A stretch of DNA of 64,000 nt, from the NCBI RefSeq assembly GCF_002933315.1, contig NZ_PDKT01000004.1:21410-85409 (forward strand), in the 5' to 3' direction. This document shows positions 34,818 to 44,563 of this stretch, piece after piece. Numbering within the stretch: the stretch's first letter is position 1; every line of letters begins with the position of its first letter. Origin of the DNA: Candidatus Pantoea edessiphila. Lineage in GTDB: Bacteria > Pseudomonadota > Gammaproteobacteria > Enterobacterales > Enterobacteriaceae. Both the position numbers and the translations under genes were made by a program. The notes under the pieces were generated by a model. It saw only the letters and a program-made list of their open reading frames with translations. It did not search any database and was not told the origin of the DNA.

Positions 34818-36563
34818 TCAATTTATAGGCCATAAACATTCAATTAATAATTGAACAAAATGTTTATTACTATATTTATTGATATCTAATCTGTATACTA
34901 ATTCAACTTTATTGATATTTTTGTTTGGCCAACTTTTTGTATCTACATTAAATAATATCCCATTAATTAATGGACCGTTATTAACAATCCTTAATAAAAC
35001 ATGTAGATGTTTTTTATTTATTAAACGTTGTTGAATTAATTCAAATTTACCATCAAAAGTAGGTTCAGGAAAAGATGACCCCCATGGTCCTGCTTCACGT
35101 AATAAATTTACTGTTTTAACAGAAAAATCAGAAGGTTCCAGAGATCCATCTGACCAGACAATATCTGAAATTATATTATCTTTAAATGATTTTTGTACTA
35201 TATTTGAAAAATGCTGACTAAATTCTTCATAATGTGATTCTTTAATAGATAAACCAGCAGCCATAGCGTGACCACCGAATTTTATAATTAACTGTGGTTG
35301 CAGCAAGTTTAGATGTGCAAGTATATTTCTTAAATGAAAATTTTCAATAGAGCGACCAGAACCTTTTAAAATACCATCTCCTATACCAGTAGGTGCAAAT
35401 GCAATTACTGGACGATGAAAACGTTCTTTTAAACGTGATGCTACAATACCAACTATTCCTTGATGCCATTTGGGATGATATACAGTAAGACCTAAAGGTA
35501 AGTTATTATCTTTTTGTTGTAGTGTATTACATAATTTTAATGCATCATTTTGCATAACTTTTTCAATTTTTTTACGATTTTGATTTAATTTGTCTAATTC
35601 ATTAGCTAAAATACGTGCTTGCATTAAATTATCAGTTAATAATAATGCAACTCCAATTGACATGTCATTTAATCTTCCTGCTGCATTAAGACGAGGTCCT
35701 AATACATAACTAATATCATCTGTAGAAAGATCTTTTCTATTACATTTAGATTTTTCTAAAAGAGCTGTAATACCTGGACGACACATCCCAGAACGAATAC
35801 GTTTTAATCCTTGCCATACTAAAATTCTATTATTTATATCAAGAGGAACTACATCAACAATAGTGCCAATAGCAACTAGATCTAATAAAATAGCTAAATT
35901 TGGTTCAACAATGTTTTGTTGCTTAAACCATTTTTTATCCCGCAAATAAGTTCTTAAAGCGATCATTAAATAAAAAGCAACACCTACCCCTGCTAATGAA
36001 CATAATTGAGAAGAACAATTTGAAATATTAGGGTTAATAATCACTGAAGCATCAGGAAGGTTTTCAGGAGGCAGGTGATGATCAGTAATTATTACAGGTA
36101 TACCATAGTTTCTTGCACATTTTATCCCTTCATGAGATGAAATACCATTATCTACAGTAAGTATCATTTCAGCACCTATCATATATAAATGTTTTACCAT
36201 TTTTTCACTTAAACCATATCCATCTTCAAACCGATTTGGTATTAGATATTGTATATTTTTACTACCCATACTTTTTAGAGCTAATACTGTTAATGCAGTA
36301 CTGGTTGCACCATCGGCATCAAAATCTCCTACTACTATGATTTTGCGATCTTTTGTTAACATGTTATATAATATCAAAACTGCTTTATCAATTCCAGATA
36401 ATGATCTAAATGAAGATAAATATTTTGTACTACGTTCCAAGTGTTCTGGATAACATAATCCACGATTTAAATAAAGACGTTTTATTAATGGTGCTAAATC
36501 TGTTGGTAAACTATCTTTAACGGTGATTTTACGCCTACGTAATTCAATTTTATAATTTAACAC
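34818..36563 (-). CDS. recJ: Single-stranded-DNA-specific 5'-3' exonuclease RecJ
   Basis: DHH-family exonuclease acting in recombination and mismatch repair. The 581 residues compare with 577 in E. coli. Motifs in order: DFDADGATST, VDNGISS, VITDHHLP (DHH), VPNRF-type core, and the DHHA1 motif KFGGHAMAAGLS; a C-terminal OB-fold follows. With RecB apparently lacking nuclease, RecJ may be the main end-resecting exonuclease (inference; in E. coli recB nuclease-dead strains recombination depends on RecJ). It is separated from prfB by 167 bases without a gene; dsbC and xerD, nearby in E. coli, are absent. Confidence 0.96.
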   Translation of the reverse strand: MLNYKIELRRRKITVKDSLPTDLAPLIKRLYLNRGLCYPEHLERSTKYLSSFRSLSGIDKAVLILYNMLTKDRKIIVVGDFDADGATSTALTVLALKSMGSKNIQYLIPNRFEDGYGLSEKMVKHLYMIGAEMILTVDNGISSHEGIKCARNYGIPVIITDHHLPPENLPDASVIINPNISNCSSQLCSLAGVGVAFYLMIALRTYLRDKKWFKQQNIVEPNLAILLDLVAIGTIVDVVPLDINNRILVWQGLKRIRSGMCRPGITALLEKSKCNRKDLSTDDISYVLGPRLNAAGRLNDMSIGVALLLTDNLMQARILANELDKLNQNRKKIEKVMQNDALKLCNTLQQKDNNLPLGLTVYHPKWHQGIVGIVASRLKERFHRPVIAFAPTGIGDGILKGSGRSIENFHLRNILAHLNLLQPQLIIKFGGHAMAAGLSIKESHYEEFSQHFSNIVQKSFKDNIISDIVWSDGSLEPSDFSVKTVNLLREAGPWGSSFPEPTFDGKFELIQQRLINKKHLHVLLRIVNNGPLINGILFNVDTKSWPNKNINKVELVYRLDINKYSNKHFVQLLIECLWPIN

Positions 36564-36998
36564 TTTTTATTCACTATATTTAAAAAATTTTTATTAAATA
36601 AAATATCCATAATGTTTTTATAAAAAACTATTATTTAAATATTGTTTATATAATTATTTATATTCATAATGCTATTTTTAATAACATTAATAAATTATTA
36701 AAAATAGAATGTTAAGATATTTACTTTGATGATTATTAACTTATTTTATTAATATCTCTTAATCATACCATATCATTATTAAATTTTAGTAAAAATATCT
36801 AATTTATATTGATATTTCAAGAAAGTACTTGTATTAGTTTTAATGTCTTATTTAATAAATAATATTATTACAGAAATAATATAAATAAAATATTAAATTT
36901 TTTAAATTAACAGTATAAATATTTTTGATTGAATAATATAATTGATAAATTATTACAATCAAGGAATATATTAAAAAATATTAAGGTTAACTACTAAG
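36564..36998. other. Divergent intergenic region recJ-ygfZ with an inverted repeat
   Basis: 435 A/T-rich bases. In E. coli dsbC, xerD and fldB lie in this interval; I see no readable remnant. A perfect 13-bp hairpin sits at 36672-36707. TTAAGG at about 36983 may serve as the ygfZ ribosome site. Confidence 0.6.
36672..36707. repeat. Perfect 13-bp inverted repeat between divergent recJ and ygfZ
   Basis: CTATTTTTAATAA and TTATTAAAAATAG are separated by 10 bases. It lies about 110 bases upstream of recJ and 290 upstream of ygfZ. Neither neighbour would end here, so it may be the leftover terminator of a deleted gene or a regulatory structure. Confidence 0.5.
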
Positions 36999-37973
36999 AT
37001 GTTTATAAAAAAACCTGTAGAATCTAAATATCTAACATCAACTTTAATGTATCTTGATGATTGGATATCTGTTTCAATATCTGGTCGTGATACAATTAAA
37101 TATTTACAAAGTCAGTTAACGTTAGATTTAACAAGTATCAATGAAAATCAGCATTATATGGCAGCACATTGTAATTCTTTTGGAAAAATGTTAAGTAATT
37201 TACGTCTTTTTTATTTTGGTAAAACACTCACATATATCATACGTAAAGAATTACTTAAATTTCAATTAACAGAACTTAAAAAATATGCAATATTTTCAGA
37301 AATAAAATTTTCATACGGTGATAAATTATTGTTAGGTTTTGCCGGATATAAATCAGAAAAAATATTAAAACATGTATTTGAAAAAGTTCCTAATCATAAG
37401 ATACCCGTAGTACAAAATAATGATACTGCTATTTTATGGTTTAAAAATCCGATTGAACGTTTCTTGATAGTTACTAATTCTAATAAAATTAACGTTCTGA
37501 AAAAACATTTAATGTGTTATCAAACGCAATTTAGTGATAATCAACAATGGTTAGCATTAGATATTGAATCTGGTATTCCTATAATAGATATAAAAAATAG
37601 TGGTAAATTTATACCACAAGCAACCAATTTACATATGTTAAATGCTATTAGTTTCAATAAAGGTTGTTATATAGGACAGGAAACAATAGCTCGTGCTAAA
37701 TATCTTGGAATTAATAAATATAGGTTGTGTTGGTTAACAGGACAATGTAAAAATTTACCTTCAGCAAATGATCAATTGGAAATTAAAGCTAATAATATCT
37801 GGCGATGTACTGGTAAAGTTTTAGCTTCAGTAAAACTAGATAATAACTTAAGTTGGATACAAGCAGTATTAGATAAAAATGTTCATGTTGGTAATGTTTT
37901 GCGAGCTCAACAAGATAATACTGGATATTTAAAGATTAAATCTTTACCTTATTTATTAGAATATACTAAATAG
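36999..37973 (+). CDS. ygfZ: tRNA-modifying/Fe-S maintenance protein YgfZ
   Basis: Folate-dependent protein of the GcvT-like COG0354 family that supports Fe-S enzymes such as the tRNA thiomethyltransferase MiaB. The 324 residues match E. coli (326). The diagnostic motif KGCYIGQE, with the functionally important Cys, is intact, as are LDDWISVSISGRDTIKYLQSQLT and FIPQATNLHMLNAISF. It is convergent with pepP. Its presence here, where Fe-S enzymes such as CysI and QueE are kept, is consistent. Confidence 0.94.
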   Translation: MFIKKPVESKYLTSTLMYLDDWISVSISGRDTIKYLQSQLTLDLTSINENQHYMAAHCNSFGKMLSNLRLFYFGKTLTYIIRKELLKFQLTELKKYAIFSEIKFSYGDKLLLGFAGYKSEKILKHVFEKVPNHKIPVVQNNDTAILWFKNPIERFLIVTNSNKINVLKKHLMCYQTQFSDNQQWLALDIESGIPIIDIKNSGKFIPQATNLHMLNAISFNKGCYIGQETIARAKYLGINKYRLCWLTGQCKNLPSANDQLEIKANNIWRCTGKVLASVKLDNNLSWIQAVLDKNVHVGNVLRAQQDNTGYLKIKSLPYLLEYTK

Positions 37974-38024
37974 TATTTTTAAATATTAATTTTCCTTAAA
38001 ATAAAATTTACTTTATCAAATATA

Positions 38025-39344
38025 TTAATTTATTTTTTTTAGTTTCATTATATCTTCAATTAATTCAATTTCTTTCACTGCACCATTAGTAAAACATTCA
38101 TTACCCGTCTCAGTAATAAGAATATTATCTTCTATGCGAATACCAATACCACGATATTCAATAGGTACATTTGCATATGGTGAGATATATAATCCTGGTT
38201 CTACTGTTAGCACCATATTTGGTTGTAATATTTGATTTTTCATTGATTTACCGTATCTACTAACATCGTGAACATCAAGACCTAACCAATGACTTAAATT
38301 ATGCATAAAAAATTGTTGATATGTACCTTCACTAATTAATTCATCTACTTTTCCTTTTAATATTCCTATTTTAACCAAATTATTTACAATAATATTTATT
38401 ACAACATTATTCACTTCATCAATAATAATACCAGGTTTTAGCATTAATAATGCAGATTTTAATGCAGTTAATACAATATTATATAACTCTCGTTGTTGTT
38501 TATTAAATTTTCCATTTACTGGAAAAGTACGAGTAATATCACTAGCATATTCTTTAAAACTGCATCCAGCATCAACTAATACTAAGTCTCCATCACACAT
38601 TTTATTTTTATTTTTTGTATAATGTAAAATACAAGCATTATTTCCGGAACCAACAATAGTATTGTAAGATGGAAATTTGACTCCATGATAACTAAATTCA
38701 TGGTGAATCTCTCCTTCTAATTGATATTCAAACATATTAGCATGACATGCTTTCATTGCTCTAGTATGTGCTAATGCACTTATTTTACCAGCAATACGCA
38801 ATAATTCAATTTCTTCTGGTCCTTTAAATAAACGCATCTCGTGCACTAATGGACGCCAATCAATAATAGTACTAGGAATAATTGAACTATGCGATTTATC
38901 ATTGCGAATATTATTAAGTGCATCAAAAACTAATGTATCAGCTTCAACATATTCTCCCCATGCATAATATATTGTATTTAAACCAATTAAAAACCTATAA
39001 ATATTTTCATTTATAACATTCCATGGCAAAGCATAATCAACATCTATTTTAGTTAAAGCAGAATCTTGACCTAAATTACTGCCAAACCAAATTTCATTAT
39101 CAGGATCTTTTGGTTTATTAAATAATATTTTCTGAGTAAATTTGTCATCTTTTTTTACTATAATAAATAATGCATTTGGTTCATTAAAACCAGTAAAATA
39201 CCAAAAATCTTTATTTTGACGAAATTGGTATTCATTTTGCCTTTTAATATTTTCCGGTGTTGCAAATATTAATATGGCACTTTTAGCAACCATTTTTGAT
39301 ATAAGTATATCACGACGTTTCTTTAGTATGTTTACTGAAATCAT
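38025..39344 (-). CDS. pepP: Xaa-Pro aminopeptidase (aminopeptidase P)
   Basis: Removes N-terminal residues that precede proline. The 439 residues match E. coli PepP (441). The dinuclear Mn site of the pita-bread fold is complete: Asp in LVDAGCSF and in EYASDITRTFP, His in HNLSHWLGLDVHDV, Glu in LTVEPGLYI and in GIRIEDNILIT. The E. coli downstream genes ubiH and ubiI are missing. It diverges from fau across 243 bases in which I see neither ygfB/zapA nor a 6S RNA gene. Confidence 0.96.
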   Translation of the reverse strand: MISVNILKKRRDILISKMVAKSAILIFATPENIKRQNEYQFRQNKDFWYFTGFNEPNALFIIVKKDDKFTQKILFNKPKDPDNEIWFGSNLGQDSALTKIDVDYALPWNVINENIYRFLIGLNTIYYAWGEYVEADTLVFDALNNIRNDKSHSSIIPSTIIDWRPLVHEMRLFKGPEEIELLRIAGKISALAHTRAMKACHANMFEYQLEGEIHHEFSYHGVKFPSYNTIVGSGNNACILHYTKNKNKMCDGDLVLVDAGCSFKEYASDITRTFPVNGKFNKQQRELYNIVLTALKSALLMLKPGIIIDEVNNVVINIIVNNLVKIGILKGKVDELISEGTYQQFFMHNLSHWLGLDVHDVSRYGKSMKNQILQPNMVLTVEPGLYISPYANVPIEYRGIGIRIEDNILITETGNECFTNGAVKEIELIEDIMKLKKIN

Positions 39345-39587
39345 AATATATAAGTCTCTAAGCGATACGTATTTCAGTTATATTTATAATTAAAATAATA
39401 TTTTTATAAAAATTTAATATTTAATAAATAATAATATATTATTATAACTTTCATTAAAAAAATATAAGAAATTATTTAATCAAAAATATATTATTTTGCA
39501 AATAAATTTTACAATTAAATAACTTTATTGATAATGTGAAGTTTTTAAAAGATATCTTTAATATTTTTTATAGAAATGGAAATTAAT

Positions 39588-40177
39588 ATGTTCGAAGATA
39601 AATTGTTAAAGCGTAAGTATATTAGAAAACAAATGCGTTATTTAAGACGTTCAATTACAGAACAACAAAAAAAAAATCAGCCAATCAAATAACGGAACAT
39701 TTAATGAATTATCATCCAGTGATAAAAGCTAAAAACATATCTTTTTTTTTATCAGTAGATGGTGAAATAGATAGTAGCCTCGCAATTAATAATTTCTGGA
39801 AACAAAAAAAAATGGTTTTTCTTCCAGTATTAGATCCTAATATTTCTGGCCATCTATTATTTATAGAATATAAATCACAAACTAATTTAGTCTTAAATAA
39901 ATTTAAAATTTTAGAACCTGAGATAAATATATATAAATCAATATCACTTAATAAAATTGATATTATGTTAGTCCCACTAGTAGCTTTTGATATTAAAGGT
40001 AATCGTTTAGGTCTAGGAGGTGGTTTTTATGATCGCACCTTGAACAACTGGAAAAGGAATAATTTTTTACCTATTGGAATAGCATATGATTTTCAATTAG
40101 TAAATAATTTGCCAAATGAAAAATGGGATATACCATTACCTGTTATAATAACACCCTCAAAAATATGGCAGTGGTAA
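39588..40177 (+). CDS. fau: 5-formyltetrahydrofolate cyclo-ligase, out of frame at an A10 tract
   Basis: ATP-dependent conversion of 5-formyl-THF to methenyl-THF (ygfA/fau). The ATG at 39588 opens MFEDKLLKRKYIRKQMRYL…, matching the family N-terminus, but after EQQKK the frame runs into TAA at 39690. The rest of the protein (SANQITEHLMNYHP… to the stop at 40177) is in another frame. The break is at a run of ten A (39667-39676); one extra A would restore a 196-residue protein close to the family size. The body is well conserved (GLGGGFYDRTLNNW, WDIPLPVIITPSKIWQW), so either the mutation is recent or RNA-polymerase slippage rescues it. An in-frame ATG at 39704 could give only a truncated product. 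Confidence 0.85.
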
Positions 40178-40196
40178 TATAATAATATTTTATTGT

Positions 40197-41417
40197 TTAA
40201 GATAACAAACGAGTTCTAATAGTTCCTTGAATAGAGCAAATTAATTCTAAAGTTTTTTTCAATACCTTTTTATTAGCATTAACATCTATTACTACATATC
40301 CTATAGATGGAGAAGTTTGAAGATATTGCGACGAAATGTTAATATTTTCGTTTGCAAAAATTTGATTTATATCTTTCATTATTCCTGGACGGTTTTCATG
40401 TATATGAATAAAGCGACTATCATTGTTTTTATGTACTGGAAGCGTTACTTCTGGAAAATTTACTACTGATAATGTAGAACCATTATCAAAATATTTTATT
40501 AATTTACTGCTAACTTCTATTCCAATATTTTCCTGTGCTTCTTCTGTAGAACCACCAATATAAAGAGTAAGAATAACATTATTAAATTTACTAAAAGAAG
40601 AAACAAAAGAAATATTATTTTTTTGGTTCATAAGGAAATACATCAAGAGCTGCACGAGATATCTTTTTATTTAGTATAGCATCATATAGTGCAGTAAGAT
40701 CGACTACACTGCCACGGGAAGTATTAATTAATAATGCTGTTGGTTTCATATAAGAAATTTCTTTTAGGCTAATCATATTATAAGTAGATGTTGTTTCTGG
40801 TACATGTAGACTTAATATGTCACTTATTTTAATTAATTCATATATATTACTAACTTGAATGGCATTACCTACAGGAAGTTTATTCTGAATATCATAAAAA
40901 AAACATGCATACCTAAAGATTCAGCTAATATAACTAATTGCATTCCAATATGACCATAACCAATAATTCCAATGTTTTTACCACGCGCCTCAAAAGAATT
41001 TTTTGTAATTTTGTTCCAAATATTACAATGCATTTTTGCATTTGCTTTAGGAACTCCACGCAACATTATCAACATTTCACCGATTACCAATTCTGCAACA
41101 GAGCTGGTATTAGAAAATGGTGCATTAAAAATAGGAATACCTCTTATAGTCGCATGATGTAAGTGCACTTGGTTAGTACCTATACAAAAACAACCAATAG
41201 CTAATAATTTTTTTGATATTTAAAAAATATCTTCATTAACTTGAGATCTAGATCTAATTCCAATAAAATGAGTATTACTCAAAGAAGTTTTTAACTTTTT
41301 AACATTAAGTGCAGTATCATAAAATTCAATATTAGAATATCCAGCAGAATGTAAATTATTTACTGTATTTTGATATATATTTTCTAATAATAAAAATTTA
41401 ATGTGATCTTTTTTCAT
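40197..41417 (-). pseudogene. serA: serA pseudogene (D-3-phosphoglycerate dehydrogenase)
   Basis: The full length of SerA (about 407 codons; E. coli 410) is still readable, but with three breaks: a TAA in frame at 41220-41222 (after VNEDIF), a frameshift at a run of eight T in the sense strand (40896-40903; one more T restores FFYDIQNKLP), and a second frameshift at a run of seven A in the sense strand (40618-40624; one fewer restores EPKNNISF). Also the catalytic His of TPHIGGST is Tyr and the Pro before it Leu (TLYIGGST), both C-to-T changes. The NAD loop GIIGYGHIG, SRG arginine region and C-terminal ACT domain remain. Inactivation looks recent. Confidence 0.93.
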
Positions 41418-41539
41418 AGTACATATTATTTAAAATTTTTATAAAAAATAAAACTAATATTAATTTTATGTTAAAAATGGTAAGTATTGCAGTAAATAAA
41501 TTATCTTTCTGATAAAATAATTTCGCATATTTTAAACGA

Positions 41540-42199
41540 TTATTTTACAATAATGTCAATGCCATTGTAATTACCAACCAATAAAATATCTGCCCTACGA
41601 GATGCAAAAATTCCAACAGTGACAACCCCAGGTATAGAATTAATATATTGTTCCAATAAAATAGGATTTGAAATAAGTAGATTATGTATATCTAAAATAA
41701 TATTTCCGTTTTCAGTTATAACATTTTGACGATATTTTGCAATACCACCTATTTTCTCTAACTCATAAGTCACAAAATTACGAGCTATAGGAATAACTTC
41801 AATAGGTAATGGAAACGTTCCAAGTGTTTTTACTTTTTTAGAAATATCTATAATACATATAAATTTATCTGCCACTGATGCTATAATTTTTTCATGTGTC
41901 AAGGCTGCACCGCCACCTTTAATCATACACATTTGACTGTCAATTTCATCTGCGCTGTCAATATAAATTGGTAAGTAATCAATTTCATTTAAATCTAAGA
42001 TATTTATTCCAATTTTTCTTAATTTTTTTGTTGATTGTTTTGAGCTAGAAACAACACCTTTAATTTGATGTTTGATAGAACCCAATGCATTTATCAAATA
42101 CCCAATGGTTGATCCAGTACCGATTCCAATAACACTATTAGTTTTTATAAAATCAATAGCAGCCTGACTAACAGCTTTCTTTAAGCTATTCTGATTCAT
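41540..42199 (-). CDS. rpiA: Ribose-5-phosphate isomerase A
   Basis: Interconverts ribose 5-phosphate and ribulose 5-phosphate in the pentose phosphate pathway. The 219 residues equal E. coli RpiA. The phosphate-binding GIGTGSTIGYLI, SADEID, the catalytic KGGGAALTHEKI (Glu base) and the C-terminal NGIDIIVK are all present. It lies next to the serA remnant, as in E. coli. Works with TktA in the same window. Confidence 0.97.
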   Translation of the reverse strand: MNQNSLKKAVSQAAIDFIKTNSVIGIGTGSTIGYLINALGSIKHQIKGVVSSSKQSTKKLRKIGINILDLNEIDYLPIYIDSADEIDSQMCMIKGGGAALTHEKIIASVADKFICIIDISKKVKTLGTFPLPIEVIPIARNFVTYELEKIGGIAKYRQNVITENGNIILDIHNLLISNPILLEQYINSIPGVVTVGIFASRRADILLVGNYNGIDIIVK

Positions 42200-42439
42200 G
42201 ATGTATTTAAAAATCCAATAAATGATAAAATTTAATACTTACCTAAAGTAAATCGAATGTATTACTATTTAATATATTTAACAATCATTATAAAACTTTA
42301 ATTTATGTACCGAATGAATTTAAAAATAATAATTATTAAAATATATTCAAGATATCAATATAAAATATTTGTATATTTTATAAAAATTACACATCAATTA
42401 ATTTTAACATGAAATTATTAATAATATTAAGACTCGATA

Positions 42440-43270
42440 TTAATTTTTAGTGTTTTTTAAAAAAAGAACACTAATTTTTTTAGAATCTAATACTGATTTA
42501 AAATTTTTTAATAAATCCCAATAAACATTTTGTAAATCACTAGTTTTACACCAACATCTAACGATGAAATTAATAGATGATGTATTAATTTCATTTAAAC
42601 CAATTTGAATTTCTTTATCTTTTATTACTCGTTTATCTATTTCAATAACATTTTTTAGTAGTTGAATAACTTCGTCTACATTCGCTTCGTATGCTACTGT
42701 AATAACAAATTCATTACATCTAAATTGTTCTCTTGAAAAATTAATAATAACACTACTTATTATTTTACTGTTAGGTAAAATAATAATCTTACCATCTGCA
42801 CTTTTTAATGTAGTAGAAAAAACTTGAATATTTATAATATTACCTGCTATTCCTCCTATATCGACAAATTCTCCAGAACGCACTGGATAAAATGTTATTA
42901 ATAAAATACCCGCAGCTAAATTAGATAATGAACCTTGTAAAGCTAAACCTATGGCTAAACTAGCAGCACCTAGCACAGTGATTATCGATGTAGCTTGTAT
43001 ACCAATTCGACTTAGTGCTGCACTAATAGCACAAGCAATAATACCATATCTTGTTAGGCCAGCAATAAAATCTGCAACAGTTATTTCAATATTACGTATT
43101 AATAATATATGTCTAATTCCGTTTGATAGAATACGAGAAATTAATACTCCAACTATAATTATTGCCATAGCTGCAATTGCATTAAAAACATTAATATAAA
43201 TAATGATTTGATTGTTTGAAATCCAATTGTTTAAATCATTGATTTTATTAAGTATATATGAATTTATCAT
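42440..43270 (-). CDS. mscS: Small-conductance mechanosensitive channel MscS
   Basis: Inner-membrane emergency valve that opens on hypo-osmotic swelling. It is 276 residues (E. coli 286) with three transmembrane helices; the pore helix GLALQGSLSNLAAGILLI keeps the Gly/Ala pattern, followed by the beta domain (GEFVDIGGIAGNI, FSTTLKSADGKIIILPNSKII, INFSRE) and alpha/beta domain. The last ~20 residues that form the C-terminal beta-barrel in E. coli are replaced by a short unrelated tail (after SKKIS), where the DNA forms a hairpin. E. coli mutants lacking the barrel can still assemble poorly, so function is likely but uncertain. Confidence 0.93.
   Translation of the reverse strand: MINSYILNKINDLNNWISNNQIIIYINVFNAIAAMAIIIVGVLISRILSNGIRHILLIRNIEITVADFIAGLTRYGIIACAISAALSRIGIQATSIITVLGAASLAIGLALQGSLSNLAAGILLITFYPVRSGEFVDIGGIAGNIINIQVFSTTLKSADGKIIILPNSKIISSVIINFSREQFRCNEFVITVAYEANVDEVIQLLKNVIEIDKRVIKDKEIQIGLNEINTSSINFIVRCWCKTSDLQNVYWDLLKNFKSVLDSKKISVLFLKNTKN
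42447..42474 (+). other. Hairpin with T7 tract at the 3' end of mscS, oriented like a + strand terminator
   Basis: TTAGTGTT/AACACTAA, extendable inward by TTT/AAA and one G-T pair, is followed on the plus strand by seven T. No plus-strand gene ends here; on the minus strand it lies within the last codons of mscS and lacks a T tract after it. Its role is unclear. Confidence 0.35.
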
Positions 43271-43397
43271 AATTGAAATATATTCATTCTAAAAATAGAA
43301 AATTAATTTAATAATAATTATCTTATAATAATACAACATACTCATGTATAGTAATCAGCTATAATATCAAAAAAATATATAAATATATTTAATAGAT

Positions 43398-44477
43398 TTA
43401 AAATATATTAATAGAGTTAAGTTTTTTAAAGTAATTTTCTAAACAAGAATTTAATGATAATTGAGTATGTCGTAACCATATTCTTGGATCATAATATTTT
43501 TTATTAGGTAAGTTTATTCCTTTCGGATTACCTAATTGGTTTTGAAGATAGTCAATATTATTTTTATAGTATTGAAGAATACCTTTCCATGTTGCCCATT
43601 GAACATCTGTATCTATATTCATTTTAACTACACCATAATTTATGGATTCTCTTATTTCTTTATCTGATGAACCAGAACCGCCATGAAAAACAAAATCTAT
43701 TGTATTACCAGGTAAACCGTGTTTTTTAGAAATTAATTTTTGAGAATCGTATAATATAGTTGGCTTTAATTGAATATTTCCTTTTTTATAAACACCATGA
43801 ACATTACCGAATGATGCAGCAATAATGAATTTATCACTAATACAACTTAATTTTTCATATGCATAATTTACATCTTCGGGGTTTGTATAAAGTTCGGCAA
43901 TACATATATTGCTATTATCAACTCCATCCTCTTCACCACCAGTGCAACCTAATTCAATTTCTAAAATCATGTTGATTTTTGACATTTTTATTAAATAATT
44001 ACTACAAATTTCAATATTTTTTTTTAATGGTTTTTTTGAAAGATCAATCATATGAGAAGAAAATAATGGTTTACCAGTGTTTGAATAATGTTGTTTACCA
44101 GCTTCTATTAATCCATCTATCCAAGGCAATAAATTTTCTGTGCAATGATCAGTGTGTAAAATAACTGGTACTTCGTATTTTTCTGCCATAAAATGCACAT
44201 AATTAGCTGCAGCAATAGCTCCCCAAATTGCTTTGTTTTGTGATTTATTAGTTATTAAACCTTTACCAGAAAAAAATTCTGCACCATTATTAGAAATTTG
44301 AATAATAACAGGAGATCTAACATTAGATGCAACTTCCAAAACAGCATTTATAGAATCAGTATTAATACAGTTTATTGCTGGTAAAGCAAATTTATTTTTT
44401 TTTGCAAATTTGAAGATCTTTTTTATATCATCACCTTTAACAACACCAGAACTGACAAAATCTAAAATTTTAGACAT
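43398..44477 (-). CDS. fbaA: Fructose-bisphosphate aldolase, class II
   Basis: Zinc-dependent cleavage of fructose 1,6-bisphosphate in glycolysis. The 359 residues equal E. coli FbaA. The zinc and catalytic residues are in VILHTDHC, EIELGCTGGEEDG, ASFGNVHGVYK and FVFHGGSGSS, followed by VKMNIDTDVQWATW. It is downstream of pgk with an 86-base gap and upstream of mscS, conserving the E. coli order epd-pgk-fbaA-mscS. AGGGTG lies before the ATG. Confidence 0.97.
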   Translation of the reverse strand: MSKILDFVSSGVVKGDDIKKIFKFAKKNKFALPAINCINTDSINAVLEVASNVRSPVIIQISNNGAEFFSGKGLITNKSQNKAIWGAIAAANYVHFMAEKYEVPVILHTDHCTENLLPWIDGLIEAGKQHYSNTGKPLFSSHMIDLSKKPLKKNIEICSNYLIKMSKINMILEIELGCTGGEEDGVDNSNICIAELYTNPEDVNYAYEKLSCISDKFIIAASFGNVHGVYKKGNIQLKPTILYDSQKLISKKHGLPGNTIDFVFHGGSGSSDKEIRESINYGVVKMNIDTDVQWATWKGILQYYKNNIDYLQNQLGNPKGINLPNKKYYDPRIWLRHTQLSLNSCLENYFKKLNSINIF

Positions 44478-44563
44478 TAGTGCACCCTATGATAATAATA
44501 CTTACTATTTTTATAGTTGTTCTTTGTAAAAAGGATTATATTCTTAACAATATAAAAAACACA

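Noticed and set aside
39345..39587. Searched for 6S RNA (ssrS), which lies next to fau (ygfA) in E. coli
   Set aside because: No stretch resembling the conserved closing stem or central bubble of 6S RNA was seen; only A/T-rich palindromes.
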